Assembly (NCBI GenBank): GCA_903930035.1
Contig: CAIYXG010000150.1
Coordinates: 1-6,983 of the forward strand
DNA: 6,983 nt
Direction: 5' to 3'
DNA from: an uncultured Actinomycetes bacterium
GTDB taxonomy: Bacteria; Actinomycetota; Acidimicrobiia; Acidimicrobiales; Microtrichaceae
Shown here: one piece after another, positions 5,782-6,983 of the stretch
Numbering within the stretch: the first letter of the stretch is position 1
Layout: each line of letters begins with the position of its first letter
Translations under genes and position numbers: made by a program
The notes under the pieces: model-generated
Seen by the model: only the letters and a program-made list of their open reading frames with translations
What the model was told of the DNA's origin: nothing
The model's database searches: none

Positions 5782-5797
5782 CCCGGCCCCGGCCGGG
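5782..5797 (+). repeat. Short inverted repeat after glnII
   Basis: CCCGGCC and GGCCGGG are separated by two bases, giving a 6-bp stem with a 4-nt loop if the last pair opens. It lies 16 bp after the glnII stop and 9 bp before the larger hairpin, so the two may act in tandem at the mRNA end. The pure GC content makes chance pairing possible. Confidence 0.3.
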
Positions 5798-5806
5798 AGG
5801 TACTGA

Positions 5807-5834
5807 CCACGGGGGGCCTCCGGGCCCCCCGTGG
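5807..5834 (+). terminator. Strong hairpin terminator of glnII with a UNCG loop
   Basis: CCACGGGGGGCC (5807-5818) and GGCCCCCCGTGG (5823-5834) form a perfect 12-bp stem closed by the tetraloop TCCG. A C(UCCG)G loop belongs to the unusually stable UNCG class. No T-tract follows, so it is of the tail-less type often proposed for high-GC actinobacteria. It separates glnII from nadE; the 101-bp gap also holds the nadE -10 box. Confidence 0.7.
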
Positions 5835-5853
5835 CGCGTCCGCCGCCGTCTTC

Positions 5854-5859
5854 TACGCT
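5854..5859 (+). promoter_or_regulatory. -10 box for leaderless nadE transcription
   Basis: TACGCT matches TANNNT and ends 7 nt before the nadE ATG. That places the transcription start at or beside the ATG, and no Shine-Dalgarno is present in between. The region where a -35 would lie (about 5831-5836) overlaps the terminator stem and shows no consensus. Confidence 0.5.
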
Positions 5860-5866
5860 GCCCCCG

Positions 5867-6983
5867 ATGACTGGTTCGCCTGACCGCCCGAGCGTCCGTG
5901 TGGCGCTGGCCCAGCTCGACCTGTGCGTGGGCGACCTCACCGGGAACGTCGACAAGATGGTCGACGCGTGGCACCAGGCCGAGGCGTCCGGCGCCGACCT
6001 GCTCGTGCTGCCCGAGCTGGCGGTCACGGGCTACCCGCCCGAGGACCTGCTGCTGCGCCCCGGGTTCGTCGCCGACTCGCACGCGGCGCTGGCCGACCTG
6101 GCCGCCCGGACGGTGGGTCGGTGCGCCACCGTGGTGGGGTGGGTCGAGGGCCACCGTCAGACGGGCGCCGACCCCCACGACGGTCTCGACGGCCCGTGGA
6201 ACTCCGCTGCGGTCCTCCACGGAGGCCGCATGCTGCTGTCGTACCGGAAGCAGGCGCTGCCGAACTACGGGCCCTTCGACGAGAAGCGCTACTTCGACGC
6301 CGGCGCACCCTCCCAGCCGCTCGTCCGGGTGCGCGGCACCACTGTGGCGCTCAGCGTGTGCGAGGACGTCTGGGTCGACGACGGTCCGGTGGCGGCGTCG
6401 GTCCGTGCCGGGGCGTCGTTGGTGGTGAACGTGAACGCGTCGCCGTTCCACACCGGCAAGCAGTCCGTGCGCCAGGAGATGCTGCGCCGGCGCGTGGCCG
6501 AGGTCGGTGTGCCGGTCGTCTACCTGAACCTGGTGGGCGGCCAGGACGAGCTGGTCTTCGACGGCGGGTCGATGGTCGTCGACTCCGACGGCGACCTGCT
6601 CGTCGAGCTGCCGCGGTTCGTCGAGGCGGTCGAGGTGGTCGACGTGCCCGTGGTGGGTGCTGCGCCGTCCGGGCCCATGGTGGAGGGCACCGTCGTGGAG
6701 GTCCCGCCGGGCGACCTCCCCCCGGGCCCTGAGGCACGGCCCGTCCTGGGTGCGCCGCCACTGGCCGCGCCGCTCGACCGCCTGGCCGAGGTCTGGGGCG
6801 CACTGGTGCTCGGCGTCCGCGACTACGTCGGCAAGAACGGGTTCTCCGACGTCCTGATCGGCTTGTCGGGGGGGATCGACTCCTCGCTGGAGGCGGCGAT
6901 CGCGGTCGACGCCCTGGGTGCCGACCACGTGCACGGCGTGCTGATGCCGTCGCGGTTCTCGAGCGACGGCAGCATCACCGACG
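5867..6983 (+). CDS. nadE: Glutamine-dependent NAD(+) synthetase (partial, runs off the right edge)
   Basis: The first 372 codons are present. The enzyme carries out the last step of NAD synthesis, amidating deamido-NAD with ammonia taken from glutamine and using ATP. Residues about 10-260 are the nitrilase-like glutaminase domain, with a probable catalytic triad E50 (LVLPELAVTGYPPEDLL), K128 (YRKQALPNYGPFDEKRYF) and C165 (SVCEDVW). A linker follows, and the synthetase domain begins near residue 310, with the ATP pyrophosphatase P-loop S334-G-G-I-D-S-S340 and MPSRFSSDGS just before the edge. About half of the synthetase domain is missing because of the window boundary. The ATG at 5867 is supported by the -10 box 7 nt upstream and by the position of the first strand (VRVALAQLD). 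Position 342 is glutamate (SSLEAAIA) where small residues are more usual. Glutamine from the two upstream synthetases is its nitrogen donor. Confidence 0.95.
   Translation, partial: MTGSPDRPSVRVALAQLDLCVGDLTGNVDKMVDAWHQAEASGADLLVLPELAVTGYPPEDLLLRPGFVADSHAALADLAARTVGRCATVVGWVEGHRQTGADPHDGLDGPWNSAAVLHGGRMLLSYRKQALPNYGPFDEKRYFDAGAPSQPLVRVRGTTVALSVCEDVWVDDGPVAASVRAGASLVVNVNASPFHTGKQSVRQEMLRRRVAEVGVPVVYLNLVGGQDELVFDGGSMVVDSDGDLLVELPRFVEAVEVVDVPVVGAAPSGPMVEGTVVEVPPGDLPPGPEARPVLGAPPLAAPLDRLAEVWGALVLGVRDYVGKNGFSDVLIGLSGGIDSSLEAAIAVDALGADHVHGVLMPSRFSSDGSITD

Noticed and set aside
4752..5810. Long minus-strand open frame opposite glnII
   Set aside because: Antisense shadow of an intact GSII gene; the product looks like low-complexity G/V/L/R sequence.
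6868..6874. Run of seven G in nadE, considered as a frameshift or sequencing error
   Set aside because: The frame reads straight through it into the conserved SGGIDSS motif, so the run is simply two GGG glycine codons after TCG.
5717..6934. 405-codon minus-strand open frame opposite nadE
   Set aside because: It crosses the terminator hairpin and the nadE coding region and shows no family motif; the plus-strand nadE motifs are decisive.

Overview
The window is very GC-rich and dense with genes. It looks like a chromosomal segment of an actinobacterium: a GlnA2-type glutamine synthetase, a GlnR-like OmpR-family regulator, a eukaryotic-type glutamine synthetase II, a glutamine-dependent NAD synthetase, and several starts that look leaderless behind TANNNT-like -10 boxes. 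A deep lineage such as Acidimicrobiia is possible, but that is a guess from gene content. I see no mobile element, CRISPR array, tRNA or rRNA.

Left part (1-2466). The window opens with the first 28 codons of a leftward gene whose product carries a twin-arginine motif. Divergent from it is a 549-residue xanthine-dehydrogenase-family protein. Its two [2Fe-2S] domains are complete, but its molybdopterin part is strongly shortened. A RidA/YjgF-family gene follows 41 bp downstream in the same direction, then a 52-residue membrane protein. This small gene faces the regulator gene tail to tail, and a candidate hairpin lies between them.

Right part (2496-6983): nitrogen assimilation. On the minus strand glnA (GSI-alpha/GlnA2 type) is followed after 5 nt by a GlnR-like regulator with a degenerate receiver domain, so the two probably form an operon. 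Divergent from glnA is glnII (GSII). The 215-bp region between them contains four GlnR-box half-sites in exact 11-bp register (TTCAC, GTAAC, GCAAC, GAAAA, each separated by 6 bp). This suggests that the regulator encoded in the operon controls both glutamine synthetases and itself. Downstream of glnII are a strong 12-bp hairpin with a UNCG-type loop and then nadE, which consumes glutamine. nadE runs off the right edge just after its ATP-binding motif.

The two most notable items are the GlnR-box array between divergent GSI and GSII genes, and the contracted xanthine-dehydrogenase-like protein that keeps its iron-sulfur clusters but appears to have lost most of the molybdenum-cofactor domain.
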